A stretch of 64,000 nt of DNA from JAGVSR01 sp964589785 (lineage in GTDB: Bacteria; Pseudomonadota; Alphaproteobacteria; Rhizobiales; Hyphomicrobiaceae): NCBI GenBank assembly GCA_964589785.1, contig CAZPUQ010000003.1, positions 62,001 through 126,000 on the forward strand. Reading direction: 5' to 3'. Shown piece by piece: positions 8,362 through 17,471 of the stretch. A program made the position numbers and the translations under genes. The notes under the pieces are model-generated. The model was not told the origin of the DNA, did not search any database, and worked only from the letters and a program-made list of their open reading frames with translations. Position 1 is the first letter of the stretch, and every line of letters begins with the position of its first letter.

Positions 8362-11300
8362 TCAAACGGCTTCGCGGAAGCTGCGCGCGGTCTCGAGGTC
8401 GACGGAGACGAGCTGCGAGATGCCCCGCTCCGCCATGGTCACGCCGAACAGGCGGTTCATGCGCGCCATCGTCATGGGGTGATGGGTAATGACGAGGAAG
8501 CGCGTGTCGGTCTCCGTCGCCATCTTCTCCATCAACGTGCAGAACCGGTCGACGTTGGCGTCGTCGAGCGGGGCGTCGACCTCGTCGAGCACGCAGATCG
8601 GCGACGGGTTCGTCAAAAACACCGCGAAAATCAACGACAAGGCCGTCAGCGTCTGCTCGCCGCCCGACAAGAGCGAGAGCGTCGCGGGCTTCTTGCCGGG
8701 GGGCTTGGCGATGATTTCCAGGCCGCCTTCCAGCGGATCTTCCTCCGACTCCACCATTTCGAGCCGGGCCTCGCCGCCGCCGAACAGGGTCGTGAACAGG
8801 CGCTGGAAGTGTCCGTTCACGGTCACGAACGCGTCTTCGAGGCGCTTCTTGCCCTCCCGGTTCAACTGCCCGATCGCCGCCCGGAGCTTGGCCACCGCCT
8901 GCTCGATGTCGGCCGTCTCGGTCTCCATAGAGGTGAGCTGGGCGATGAGGACGGTCAGCTCCTCATCCGCCTGCAGGTTGACGCCACCGAGGCGCTCCCG
9001 GTCGGCCTTCAGCCGCTGCAACTGGCGGTCGATGTCGGCGAGCGCCGGCAGGGCGGCGCCGGTCTCCAAGCCCGCCAGCGCCAGGCACGATTCGGGCGCC
9101 ACCTCGAAGGTCTCGCGGATGCGGCGGGCCTCGTCCTGGCGGCGGACGCGGGCGCCTTCGAGCCGGGCCTCGACGCGGGCCCGGCCTTCGCGCTCCTGCG
9201 CGACCTCGGCGTGGGCCGCGCGCAGGGCCTGAACGGCCTCGCGCAACGCACTATCGGCCAGAGCGAGCTTGTCGGCGGCTGCCTGCCGGTCGCTCTCGGC
9301 GGCGCTGATGGCAGAGAGAAGCGCGCTGCGCCGCTCGGCGATCCGGGCCGGCAGGTCGGCCAGCGTTTCGAGCTCGCCGCGCGTCTCGGTGAGCCGCTCT
9401 TCGAGGCTCTTGATCTGCTGCTCTGCGCCCTGCTGGCGCGCCGTCCAACGCCCATGATCGGTCCGGCACGACGCTTGCCGCTCGGCGCTGAGCTGCCGCT
9501 CGCGGCGCAAGGCCTGGAGACGGCCGCGCGCTTCGCCGGCGGCCCGTCGCGCGGCCTGGGCCGCCTCGTGTGCCGCGTTGGCGACGGGCTCGAGATTTTC
9601 GGCCTTCGCCTCCGCGTCGCGGGCGGCCTCGGTTTCGGCGAGACGCGCGTGCGCCTCCGCGAACTCCGCAGACAGCCGCTCCTTCGCCTCGGCGGCGGCG
9701 GCAAGCTTGGCCTCCGTCTCGCGCGCCTGGCGCTCGATGACGGTCAGGCGGTCGCGCGTCTCGCCGAGTTCGGCCTGGGTCTTGCGCCATTCCGCCCGCA
9801 GCAGTCGCTCCTCGTTCTGCGCCGCGGCGTGGGCATTGACGGCGGCGGTCTCCGCATCGAGAAGCGAGCTCGCCGCGGAGCGGACAGCGATCTCGCGCTC
9901 CTCGATCTCGGCCATGCGGTTGCGTTCCGCCAGACGCTGGGCGGCGAGCGTCGCCCCGCCGCTCGCCGCGACGTAGCCGTCCCACCGCCACAAGTCGCCT
10001 TCGACGCTGACGAGACGCTGGCCGGACGCGAGATGCTTCTGGATGGCGGGGCCGTCCTCCTGCGCGACGACGCCGATCTGCGACAGGCGCCGCTGCAGCT
10101 CCGGCGGCGCATCGACATAGCGGCTCAGCGGCTCCACGCCCGGCGGCAGGGCCGGATCAGTCGTCTCGATGTGCAGAAGCCGCCAGTGGACGGGCGCATC
10201 GTCCGCAACCGGGGCCGTCAGGTCCTCGCCGAGCGCGGCGCCGAGGGCGGCCTCGTATCCGGGCGTCACGCTCACCGCATCGACGATCGGTGGCAGGTCG
10301 TCGTCGCGGACAGGGATCAGCAGCTTGGCGAGCGTGTCGCGCTCCGTCCTCAGATTGGAGAGCAGCAGGCGCGCCGAGGCCGCTTCGTTGCGGTGGGCGG
10401 CGGCGGCTTCGGCCGCAGCCGTCACGCGCTCCTCCGCCGCGTGGATATCGCGCTCGAGCCGCGCCGAGCGGTCGGTCAGGAGCTGGCCCCTCTCCGTCGT
10501 CGCCTGCAGCTCGACGACATCGGGGGCACGGCCCTGGATCTCCCGGATCTGGGCTTCGAGCGCCGCAGCCTGCCGCTCGAGCCGGGTGATGGCCTCGCGC
10601 CGTTCGGCTACGGCCGCCTCGAGACTACGGCGGCGGGCCCGCTGCTCGGCAGCGCGGTGCGTGATGTCGGCCAGGCTTGCCTCGGCCGCCTCGAGCTTCG
10701 TCTCCAGCTCGGTGAGCTCGGCCGCAGCGCGCTCCTCGGCTGCCGCCGAACCGGCCTCGGCTTCGGCAAGGCGCTTAAGCTCCCCGTCGAGCCGGGCAAG
10801 CACGTCGCGCGCTTCCGAGATGGCATGCGTCTCGCGGGCGATGTCCTTCTCCAGGTGGGCCTGGCGGCTCTTCAGCTCCTCGGTGCGCAGGCGCGCCCGC
10901 TCGGCCTCCTTCTCGAAGGCCTCGTGCTCGATCTTGAGGCGGCCGAGCGCTGCGGCCTTGCCGGATTCCGCCTCGCGCAGCGGCGGCAGGTGCTCGGCGA
11001 GCTCGGCCTCCGTGCGCAGGGCCCGGGATTCGCCCTCCGTCGCGACGCCGAGCCGCGCCGTGGCGTCGGTCAGGTTCCTCTCCTCCTGATCAACGAGCGC
11101 CTGCGCCTCGGCCCACGAAAGATGGAACACGAGCGCTTCCGTCTTGCGGATATCGCCGGAGATCTCCTTGTACCGCCGGGCCTGGCGCGCCTGCCGCTTC
11201 AGGCTTTCGATCTGCGAGGCAAGCCCCCCCATGATGTCGCCGAGCCGCGCGAGATTGTTCTCCGCCGCCCGGAGCCGCAGCTCGGCCTCGTGCCGGCGGC

Positions 11301-11823
11301 TGTGCAGGCCCGCGATGCCGGCCGCATCCTCCAGGACGCGGCGGCGCAGCTCCGGCTTGGCGTTGACGATCTCGGAGATCTGCCCCTGGCGCACGAGCGC
11401 CGGCGACCGGGCGCCGGTGGCCGCATCCTCGAACAGGATCTTTACGTCCCGTGCGCGCGATTCCTTGCCGTTGATGCGATAGGCCGAGCCCGCCTCCCGC
11501 TCGATGCGCCGCGTGATCTCGATGACGTCGTGGTGGTTGAACTCGGCGGGGGCCAGCCGCTCGGCATTGTCGAGGAAGATCGTGACCTCGGCGGCGTTGC
11601 GTGCCGGGCGATTGTTCGTGCCGGAGAAGATGACGTCGTCCATGGCGGCTGCGCGCATGGACTTGTGCGAGGTCTCGCCCATGACCCAGCGGAGGGCCTC
11701 GAGCAGATTGGACTTGCCGCAGCCGTTGGGGCCGACCACGCCCGTCAGTCCGGCCTCGATGACAAGGTCGGTCGGCTCGACGAACGATTTGAAGCCCAGA
11801 AGCCGGAGGCGGTTGATCTTCAT
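8362..11823 (-). CDS. smc: Chromosome segregation ATPase SMC
   Basis: SMC compacts and helps segregate the chromosome, working as a dimer with ScpA/ScpB. The 1153-residue protein has the full architecture: N-terminal ATPase lobe with Walker A GPNGCGKSNL (residues 31-40), a long coiled coil, a hinge around residues 500-660, a return coiled coil, and the C-terminal lobe with signature LLSGGEQTLTALSL and Walker B ICVLDEVDAPLDDANVDRF. The start MKINRLRLLGFKSF is canonical. It follows the two DsbA-like genes on the same strand, a conserved Rhizobiales arrangement. The opposite strand is open for more than 1400 codons, which reflects codon bias only. Confidence 0.98.
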   Translation of the reverse strand: MKINRLRLLGFKSFVEPTDLVIEAGLTGVVGPNGCGKSNLLEALRWVMGETSHKSMRAAAMDDVIFSGTNNRPARNAAEVTIFLDNAERLAPAEFNHHDVIEITRRIEREAGSAYRINGKESRARDVKILFEDAATGARSPALVRQGQISEIVNAKPELRRRVLEDAAGIAGLHSRRHEAELRLRAAENNLARLGDIMGGLASQIESLKRQARQARRYKEISGDIRKTEALVFHLSWAEAQALVDQEERNLTDATARLGVATEGESRALRTEAELAEHLPPLREAESGKAAALGRLKIEHEAFEKEAERARLRTEELKSRQAHLEKDIARETHAISEARDVLARLDGELKRLAEAEAGSAAAEERAAAELTELETKLEAAEASLADITHRAAEQRARRRSLEAAVAERREAITRLERQAAALEAQIREIQGRAPDVVELQATTERGQLLTDRSARLERDIHAAEERVTAAAEAAAAHRNEAASARLLLSNLRTERDTLAKLLIPVRDDDLPPIVDAVSVTPGYEAALGAALGEDLTAPVADDAPVHWRLLHIETTDPALPPGVEPLSRYVDAPPELQRRLSQIGVVAQEDGPAIQKHLASGQRLVSVEGDLWRWDGYVAASGGATLAAQRLAERNRMAEIEEREIAVRSAASSLLDAETAAVNAHAAAQNEERLLRAEWRKTQAELGETRDRLTVIERQARETEAKLAAAAEAKERLSAEFAEAHARLAETEAARDAEAKAENLEPVANAAHEAAQAARRAAGEARGRLQALRRERQLSAERQASCRTDHGRWTARQQGAEQQIKSLEERLTETRGELETLADLPARIAERRSALLSAISAAESDRQAAADKLALADSALREAVQALRAAHAEVAQEREGRARVEARLEGARVRRQDEARRIRETFEVAPESCLALAGLETGAALPALADIDRQLQRLKADRERLGGVNLQADEELTVLIAQLTSMETETADIEQAVAKLRAAIGQLNREGKKRLEDAFVTVNGHFQRLFTTLFGGGEARLEMVESEEDPLEGGLEIIAKPPGKKPATLSLLSGGEQTLTALSLIFAVFLTNPSPICVLDEVDAPLDDANVDRFCTLMEKMATETDTRFLVITHHPMTMARMNRLFGVTMAERGISQLVSVDLETARSFREAV

Positions 11824-11916
11824 CGGTTGCGGGTCTCGAACGGCCGGACGGAAAGGGGTGCATCAACATCGACAGATCGGGCCGCAGACCAATGCGCCCG
11901 ATCAACGCTGCCGGTG

Positions 11917-12711
11917 TCAGCGCGGTGGCGCCGCGTCCGCTGTGGCAGCCGCCCGCCCGCTGAGGAGCGGATCGACCATCGTGCGAATCTCGTCCATCGT
12001 GAGCGTGCTCTTCACCAGCTTGTTCTGGATGAAGAAATTTGGCGTTCCGATGATCCCGAGGGTGCGACCGCGGTCCTTCACGCGCTTCAACCCCTCGATC
12101 ATGGCCTGATTCTGCAGGCACCGATCGAACTCGTCCCGCGTCATCCCCACCTGTTGCGCGACGGCAAAAATGGGGTCGAGCCGCACCTCCTGAGAAACCC
12201 AGGACGCCTGCTGTTCCATATACTTGCCGTAGAGCTCGAAATATCTCTCCGGGGCCGCGCAGCGCAGCGCGATGGTGGCCGTCCCGGCAGTCTTGCCGAT
12301 CGGGAACTCACGCATGACGAAGCGCACCTTGCCCGTGTCGATGTACTCGCGCTTCAGTTGCGGGAAGACATCGCGGTGGAACGCGCGGCAGTAGGGGCAC
12401 GTCAGCGAGGCATACTGAATGAGCGTGACCGGGGCATCCGGGCGGCCGAGCGCCATTTCGGGCAGGTCGCCGCCGGGCGGGAGCACATCGTCGAGCGTGG
12501 GGTTCTGAATGACCTGGCGGGCACCCGCCGTCGGGTCGGGAAGCTCGGCGAGGGGATTGTAGCCGCCGACCGGTATCGTCGCACTGCCGCCGTCGTGGGT
12601 GCCGGCGGCGCCGATCTTGGGGGCCTCGCCGGCGCAGCCCGCAAAGAGAAGCACCGCCGCGAGCGGCACGACGGCACTCATTCGTCCGCCTCGTGCCGCG
12701 TGCGCTGTCAT
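11917..12711 (-). CDS. DsbA-family thioredoxin-fold lipoprotein (CPYC)
   Basis: This is a disulfide oxidoreductase of the DsbA/BdbD type, predicted to be anchored in the envelope: the N-terminus has a lipobox LLFAGC. The active site is CPYC in SLTCPYCRAFHRDVFP, and the cis-Pro loop is GIIGTPNFFI. A spacer of about 60 residues with NPLAELPDPTAG separates the lipid anchor from the fold. I chose ATG 12711 because its ATGA overlaps the stop of the upstream DsbA gene (translational coupling); ATG 12681 would still give a lipoprotein signal. It is encoded directly downstream of the paralogous CGHC protein and upstream of smc. Confidence 0.9.
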   Translation of the reverse strand: MTAHAARGGRMSAVVPLAAVLLFAGCAGEAPKIGAAGTHDGGSATIPVGGYNPLAELPDPTAGARQVIQNPTLDDVLPPGGDLPEMALGRPDAPVTLIQYASLTCPYCRAFHRDVFPQLKREYIDTGKVRFVMREFPIGKTAGTATIALRCAAPERYFELYGKYMEQQASWVSQEVRLDPIFAVAQQVGMTRDEFDRCLQNQAMIEGLKRVKDRGRTLGIIGTPNFFIQNKLVKSTLTMDEIRTMVDPLLSGRAAATADAAPPR

Positions 12712-13391
12712 TTCAGAAGCGGTGCCAAAGCCTTGTCGAAACCTTCGATCGTCGGCCCCTCCGTGTGGCGCACGCCGTTGATGAAGAAGGTGGGCGTGGC
12801 GTTGACGCCGAAGGTCTCGGCGGCGCGCGTGCGGATCGCCGTCAGCTTGTCGAGAAGCGCCTGATCCGTCAGGCACTTGTCGAAGCTCTCCTGGGTGAAG
12901 CCCGCCTGCTTGGCGATCTCGAACAGCTTCGGCGTGGGGTTCTCCTTCACGTAGGCCCAGTCCGCCTGGGTCTCGAAGAGCGCGCCGATGAGGGCAAGCG
13001 TCTTGTCGTCGCCGGCGCAGCGGGCGAGCATCGAGGCTGCAAACGCGCGCGGATCAAGCGGGAACTCGCGGAAAACGAGGCGCACCTTGCCGGTATCGAT
13101 GTACTTGGTCTTGAACTCCGGCAGGACCTTGGTGTGGAAGTTCTTGCAGTGGCCGCAGGTCATGGAGGCGTATTCGACGACCGTGATCTTGGCGTCGGCG
13201 CTGCCCATCACGAGGTCGGGCAGCTCGGGCTGCTTCATGAGCGCCTCGACGGAGACCTCCGCCGGGCCATCGCCGGGACGCGCCAGACCGGGAGCCGTGA
13301 CGGCAGCGAGGGCTGCTACTGCGACGCCGGCGCCGAGCACGGAAAGGGCGGCGCGACGGCCGACGGAGGGAATGGCGGACATGGTCTTCAC
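12708..13391 (-). CDS. DsbA-family disulfide oxidoreductase (CGHC)
   Basis: A periplasmic thiol-disulfide oxidoreductase of the DsbA/thioredoxin_4 type with active site CGHC in SMTCGHCKNFHTKVLPEF and cis-Pro loop NATPTFFING. I chose the GTG at 13391 because AGGAG lies six bases before it; the ATG nine bases later has poorer spacing. The signal region contains SVGRRAALSVLGAG, which could be a twin-arginine signal, so the protein may be exported folded. Its stop overlaps the start of the CPYC lipoprotein. The two proteins share EYASMTCGHC/QYASLTCPYC and a YIDTGKVR block, so they are tandem paralogs. Confidence 0.92.
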   Translation of the reverse strand: MKTMSAIPSVGRRAALSVLGAGVAVAALAAVTAPGLARPGDGPAEVSVEALMKQPELPDLVMGSADAKITVVEYASMTCGHCKNFHTKVLPEFKTKYIDTGKVRLVFREFPLDPRAFAASMLARCAGDDKTLALIGALFETQADWAYVKENPTPKLFEIAKQAGFTQESFDKCLTDQALLDKLTAIRTRAAETFGVNATPTFFINGVRHTEGPTIEGFDKALAPLLK

Positions 13392-13561
13392 GAGCGGCTC
13401 CTGATTTCGTTCCTGGCATGCCGGGCGGCAAGGCGCTGCAGACTGCCCGTCCGGAACCGACCGAGGCGCTAGCACGCTGCCTGCGCCGCATTAAGGCAAA
13501 ATGGCTCTGAATGCCAACTGAATAGCCGGTAATGCGGGCCGGAGGCGGGGAACCGGGCGGG

Positions 13562-14158
13562 TCAGGCGATACGGTCGGACCCCATCACACCGGCCCGGAG
13601 ACGAGCGAGCGCGCGGGCAAGCGGCTCGTCGCAGTCGTGGTGACCCGGAAGGACGGCCGGGCGGCCGGGGGCGGACCGGCTGGATGCGGCCGGCGTTGCA
13701 GGAGCCGTCGGGTGGGCGGTGAGCGGTACCTGGAGAAGCCGGAGTTTCTCGATGGCGCGGTAGCCGAAATAGCCGTTGATCCGCTCCACGAGCTGGCGGG
13801 TGCGGTACTCCACGTCGAGCGCCCGCGCGGGGTCGACTCTCAGGGCGAGCGTGGCTCCCGCGCGCCCGTCGCCCTCATCCGCAAGCTCGGCCGTCGCCAG
13901 CCTCTGGGGCCACGTCACCCGCTCCGGCGTCGTCCATTGGGCGAGGTCGGGGCCGGCGATCCGAGGCCAGTCCATGACCAGGGATGCCGTCGAGAAACCG
14001 AACTTCTCGAAGGCCTTGCGCGTGAGGGCCGGGACGAAGGCGCCGACCGCCTTGCCAGCCGGCGCGCGCCCGCGGACGAGGGCCGCGGGGAACCGGGCGG
14101 AGGCAATCGCTCCGCTCCAGGCCGGCGGGGGGGACGTCTGGCGGTCGGGCTTGGCCAT
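13562..14158 (-). CDS. DUF721 (DciA-like) protein
   Basis: The 198-residue protein contains the DUF721 core (FGFSTASLVMDWPRIAGPDLA, then LALRVDPARALDVEYRTRQLVERIN and IEKLRLLQVPL). The DUF721 family includes DciA, the ancestral loader/operator of the replicative helicase DnaB in bacteria lacking DnaC; a helicase role here is inferred from the family. The C-terminus is a long Pro/Ala/Ser-rich tail. It is divergent from mutY and upstream of the dsbA-dsbA-smc cluster. In E. coli-like species this role is taken by DnaC. Confidence 0.82.
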   Translation of the reverse strand: MAKPDRQTSPPPAWSGAIASARFPAALVRGRAPAGKAVGAFVPALTRKAFEKFGFSTASLVMDWPRIAGPDLAQWTTPERVTWPQRLATAELADEGDGRAGATLALRVDPARALDVEYRTRQLVERINGYFGYRAIEKLRLLQVPLTAHPTAPATPAASSRSAPGRPAVLPGHHDCDEPLARALARLRAGVMGSDRIA

Positions 14159-14253
14159 CGTGAGGTCGGTGCCTTGCGAAGTCGGTTTGCGCGCTGCGGC
14201 TCAGTCCTTAACATTTGGAGGCTGATTCGCCTTAGCCGCGAAGGGGGAGCTAC

Positions 14254-15360
14254 GTGGATCTCGTGGCCCGAAAGCAACTTCCGCTCCGGCCGGCTGGCCC
14301 GGACACGGTCGCAGCCCTGCTGGCCTGGTATGACGCCGAGAAGCGGGATCTGCCCTGGCGCGCCAAAGGCCGGCGGCGGCCCGATCCCTATTGCGTCTGG
14401 CTGAGCGAGATCATGCTGCAGCAGACGACGGTGAAGGCCGTCATCCCCTATTATGAGAAGTTCGTCGCGCGCTGGCCAACGGTCGCCGATCTCGCGGCCG
14501 CGCCGCTCGACGACGTGCTCGCGATGTGGGCCGGGCTCGGCTACTACTCGCGCGCCCGCAACCTCCATCGCTGCGCGATTGCGGTCGCCGCGCGCGCGGA
14601 CGGAGCGTTCCCCCGAACGGAAGCAGAGCTGCGCGAGCTGCCGGGCATCGGCCCCTACACCGCGGCCGCCATCGCGGCCATCGCGTACGGCGTGCCAGCG
14701 ACACCCGTCGACGGCAACATCGAGCGCGTGGTCTCGCGCCTTTTCGCCGTCGAGCGGCCGCTGCCCGCTGCCAAGCGCGAGATCAAGCGGCTCGCGGCCA
14801 CGTTGACGCCGTCGAAACGCGCCGGCGATTTCGCGCAGGCGATGATGGACCTGGGAGCGATGGTCTGTTCGCCGAAGCGCCCTTCCTGCCTCATGTGCCC
14901 GCTGCAGCCGGACTGTCACGCGAGGGCGTCCGGCATCGCCGAGGCCTTGCCGCTGAAAGCCGACCGGAGCGAGCGTCCGGTTCGCTTCGGCACGGCGTTC
15001 CTCGTGCTGCGCGAGGATGGTGCGGTGCTGCTGCGCAAGCGTCCGCCCGCCGGTCTGCTGGGTGGGATGCTGGAAGTTCCGTCGACCGACTGGTCCGACA
15101 CGATCCTTGCCGCCGACATGGCGCTCGCCGGCGCGCCCGTCCGCAGCGATTGGTGGCCGGTGCCGGGCGGCGTGACGCACACGTTCACGCACTTCAAGCT
15201 GGAACTGCAGGTGATGCGCGCCATCGTACCGCCCGAGACGCCGCTTACGTTCTGGGCCGAGCCGGAGCGCTGCTATTGGGTCCCGCGCCGCGAGCTTCAC
15301 AAGGCCGCGCTGCCGTCGGTCATGCGCAAGATCATCGCGCATGCGCTGAAGGAGCAATAG
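14254..15360 (+). CDS. mutY: A/G-specific adenine DNA glycosylase MutY
   Basis: MutY removes adenine mispaired with 8-oxoguanine. The GTG-started 368-residue protein has the catalytic Glu (E52 in WLSEIMLQQT), helix-hairpin-helix ELPGIGPYTAAAIAAIAYG, catalytic D153 in PVDGNIERV and the iron-sulfur loop C205-x6-C212-x2-C215-x5-C221. The C-terminal NUDIX-like domain (FLVLREDGAVLLRKRP ... HTFTHFKLELQV) recognises 8-oxoG. It is transcribed away from the dciA-like gene. Confidence 0.97.
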   Translation: MDLVARKQLPLRPAGPDTVAALLAWYDAEKRDLPWRAKGRRRPDPYCVWLSEIMLQQTTVKAVIPYYEKFVARWPTVADLAAAPLDDVLAMWAGLGYYSRARNLHRCAIAVAARADGAFPRTEAELRELPGIGPYTAAAIAAIAYGVPATPVDGNIERVVSRLFAVERPLPAAKREIKRLAATLTPSKRAGDFAQAMMDLGAMVCSPKRPSCLMCPLQPDCHARASGIAEALPLKADRSERPVRFGTAFLVLREDGAVLLRKRPPAGLLGGMLEVPSTDWSDTILAADMALAGAPVRSDWWPVPGGVTHTFTHFKLELQVMRAIVPPETPLTFWAEPERCYWVPRRELHKAALPSVMRKIIAHALKEQ

Positions 15361-15368
15361 AAGCGGCC

Positions 15369-15995
15369 TCAGCCCGGGGCGCGCGGCGTGATGCGCTCGA
15401 GCGAGATGCGGATCAGGTCCGCCGTGCGCTCCACGCCGAGCTTCTCCTTCAGCCGCGTGCACGTGTTGGCGACCGTCTTGTAGGCGATGCCGAAGGTGTT
15501 CGCGATCTCGTTGAGGCTCTTGCCCTCGCCCAAGAGGCGCAGGATTTCCGTCTCCCGGTTCGTGAGCGTGCTCAGCGGGTCGCCCTCGACCGGGTTCAGG
15601 ACCATTTCGCTCGCCAGCCTGCGGTCGATGTAGCGCTTGCCCGCGGCCGCGCATTTCACCGCCTCGATCAGCTCGTCCGCGCTGGCGCTCTTGCCCACGA
15701 AGCCGACGGCGCCGGATCGCAATGCACGATTGGCGTAGGCGGGATCGGCGTGCATGGAGAACATGACGACGCGGGCATCCGAATCCGCGTTCCTGAGACG
15801 CGTCAGCAGCTCTAGCCCGCTGCCGCCGGCGAGATTGATGTCGAGAATGACCACGTCGGGACGCTCGGCGAGGTACGCATCCAGACCCGTCTCGGCGCTG
15901 TCGGCCTCGCGCACCTCGCTGTCGGGCACGAGGGAAAGGAGCCGCCGCACGCCCTGGCGCACGATGTCGTGGTCGTCGACGATCAGTAGCTTCAT
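15369..15995 (-). CDS. NarL/FixJ-family response regulator
   Basis: This is a DNA-binding response regulator of 208 residues: receiver domain (LLIVDDHDIVRQG, phospho-acceptor D52 in VILDINLAGGSG, Lys in FVGKSASADEL) and C-terminal LuxR-type helix-turn-helix (LTNRETEILRLLGEGKSLNEIANTFGIAYKTV). Its gene follows the sensor kinase by 13 bases, so the two form one two-component operon. Targets are unknown. The palindrome just upstream of the kinase gene (17396-17420) is a candidate binding site. Confidence 0.95.
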   Translation of the reverse strand: MKLLIVDDHDIVRQGVRRLLSLVPDSEVREADSAETGLDAYLAERPDVVILDINLAGGSGLELLTRLRNADSDARVVMFSMHADPAYANRALRSGAVGFVGKSASADELIEAVKCAAAGKRYIDRRLASEMVLNPVEGDPLSTLTNRETEILRLLGEGKSLNEIANTFGIAYKTVANTCTRLKEKLGVERTADLIRISLERITPRAPG

Positions 15996-16008
15996 CTGTC
16001 AGTCAAGC

Positions 16009-17379
16009 TCATTGCAGCGTGTGTGTTGACGGTACGGAAGGGGCAGGTCCGGCGGCAGGTCCGTCGAGAGGGATCGATATCCTCACCTCGACGCCGCGCC
16101 CATCGGACGTGTTGACCACGTCGAGCCGGCCGCCCAGGAGCCGCGTGCGCTCCTGCATGCTGATGACGCCGAGGCTGCCCGCGGTGGGCGTGCCGGCGAG
16201 CGTGCTGCCGTCATTGGCTATGACCGCCTCGACCGTGCGGCCGTCCTCGGATCCGATCCGTATGTCGATGCGGCGCGGCTTGCCGTGCTTCAGCGCATTG
16301 AGGACCGCCTCGCGCGTGATCGCGAGCAGCGCGATGTCGATCTGCGGCCGCCACGACCGCTTGGGCGCGTCGAGGTGGAACGTTACGTCGGGGTGCCGGG
16401 CGCGGAGCGGCGCCAGCATGTTCTCGATCGCATTGCCGAGCCCGAGGTCGAGCACGATTCCGGGGCGTAGCTGCCAGAGAATGGTGCGCACCTGCTCCTT
16501 CACCTGCGCCACGGCGTCCTGGATCGCCGCCGCCCGCTCGCCGACCCTCGCATCGCTCTTCTTGGCTGCGAGATCGCGGATCGTGGTCGCATCGACGTCG
16601 ACGGAGAACAGGAGCGGTCCGACCTCGTCGTGCAGGTCGCGGGCAAGGCTCGCGCGTTCCTCCTCCTGCACGGCCTCGAGCTGCGCGTCGAGCTTGCGGT
16701 TCTTCTCCTGGCTCTCGGCCAGTAGGCCCGACATGCGGTTGAAGCCCGCGGACAGCTTCTGGAACTCCGCCGGGCCCGAAACAGGCAGCATCTCGCCCAG
16801 CTCGCCGCGTCCCATGCGCTCGAAGGCGGCCAGGAAGCGGGCGAGCGGGTTCAGCGCATAGCCGAGGAGCGCGGAAAGGGTGGCGAGCGTCAGGAGGCAG
16901 AAGATGAGGATGGTCGTCAGGTGCAGCCGCGCATCGCTCCAGGCCTCGGCGGCCTCGTTGCGCGGGTCGGCGGTGACGACGATGTGTTCGCCGCGTTCGC
17001 GGCCACCGGGCCAATCGATGCGCGCGCTCGCTTCCGCCGGGGCGACGGCCGCGATGAACCAGTGGGGGATGTCGTTCGAGATCCCGGCTGGAGTCGACGC
17101 GATCAGCGCCTCGCCGCTTGCCGACAGCAGCGCGACGCGCACGTGCCGGCTATCATCGAAGGTGTGGATGAGGCGGGCGACGGTGCGGCTGTCGGTTCCC
17201 GCATCGACGTCCTGCAAGGCGACGCGGATCGTGCGCTCGACCGCCGCCAGCGTGCTCTGCGTCTCCACGTCGACCTTCTGGACGGCATGGCGGTAGGCCA
17301 GCACTGTGCTCACGAGGAGCGTACTGGCCAGGATGCCGGCAATGGCGATGATGAGGCCGAGCCTCAGGGACAGGCGCAC
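16009..17379 (-). CDS. Sensor histidine kinase, NarX/UhpB (HisKA_3) type
   Basis: The 456-residue membrane kinase has two helices (residues about 7-29 and 152-175) enclosing a periplasmic sensor domain of about 120 residues, a HAMP-like linker (NPLARFLAAFERMGRGELGE), a HisKA_3 dimerisation domain with the phospho-acceptor H250 in RASLARDLHDEVGPLLFS and a HATPase domain (TREAVLNALKHGKP, then GSLGVISMQERTRLLGG). The signal is not evident; the periplasmic domain is not one I recognise. It is the first gene of a two-gene operon with the NarL-type regulator. Confidence 0.95.
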   Translation of the reverse strand: MRLSLRLGLIIAIAGILASTLLVSTVLAYRHAVQKVDVETQSTLAAVERTIRVALQDVDAGTDSRTVARLIHTFDDSRHVRVALLSASGEALIASTPAGISNDIPHWFIAAVAPAEASARIDWPGGRERGEHIVVTADPRNEAAEAWSDARLHLTTILIFCLLTLATLSALLGYALNPLARFLAAFERMGRGELGEMLPVSGPAEFQKLSAGFNRMSGLLAESQEKNRKLDAQLEAVQEEERASLARDLHDEVGPLLFSVDVDATTIRDLAAKKSDARVGERAAAIQDAVAQVKEQVRTILWQLRPGIVLDLGLGNAIENMLAPLRARHPDVTFHLDAPKRSWRPQIDIALLAITREAVLNALKHGKPRRIDIRIGSEDGRTVEAVIANDGSTLAGTPTAGSLGVISMQERTRLLGGRLDVVNTSDGRGVEVRISIPLDGPAAGPAPSVPSTHTLQ

Positions 17380-17395
17380 GTCAATCAGGTCTCCG

Positions 17396-17420
17396 ATAAG
17401 TGTTACTTTGTTGCACTTAT
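17396..17420. promoter_or_regulatory. Dyad ATAAGTG-N11-CACTTAT upstream of the kinase gene
   Basis: A perfect 7-bp inverted repeat with arms at 17396-17402 and 17414-17420 lies 16 bases upstream of the kinase ATG, in the short gap between ccrM and the two-component operon. The AT-rich arms stand out in this GC-rich context. It could be an operator for the operon's own NarL-type regulator or a stem in the mRNA leader. Confidence 0.5.
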
Positions 17421-17471
17421 GGGAGGGGCTTTGCCACAGGGAAGTTTTCCCAAAGGCTCAACTTTTCGTGC

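Noticed and set aside
8479..12864. 1461-codon open frame on the + strand opposite smc and dsbA genes
   Set aside because: High GC third positions of smc leave the antisense frame without stops. It has no start signal, no known domain and spans several real genes.
13915..15654. 579-codon minus-strand frame opposite mutY
   Set aside because: Antisense to mutY, whose iron-sulfur and catalytic residues are all intact.
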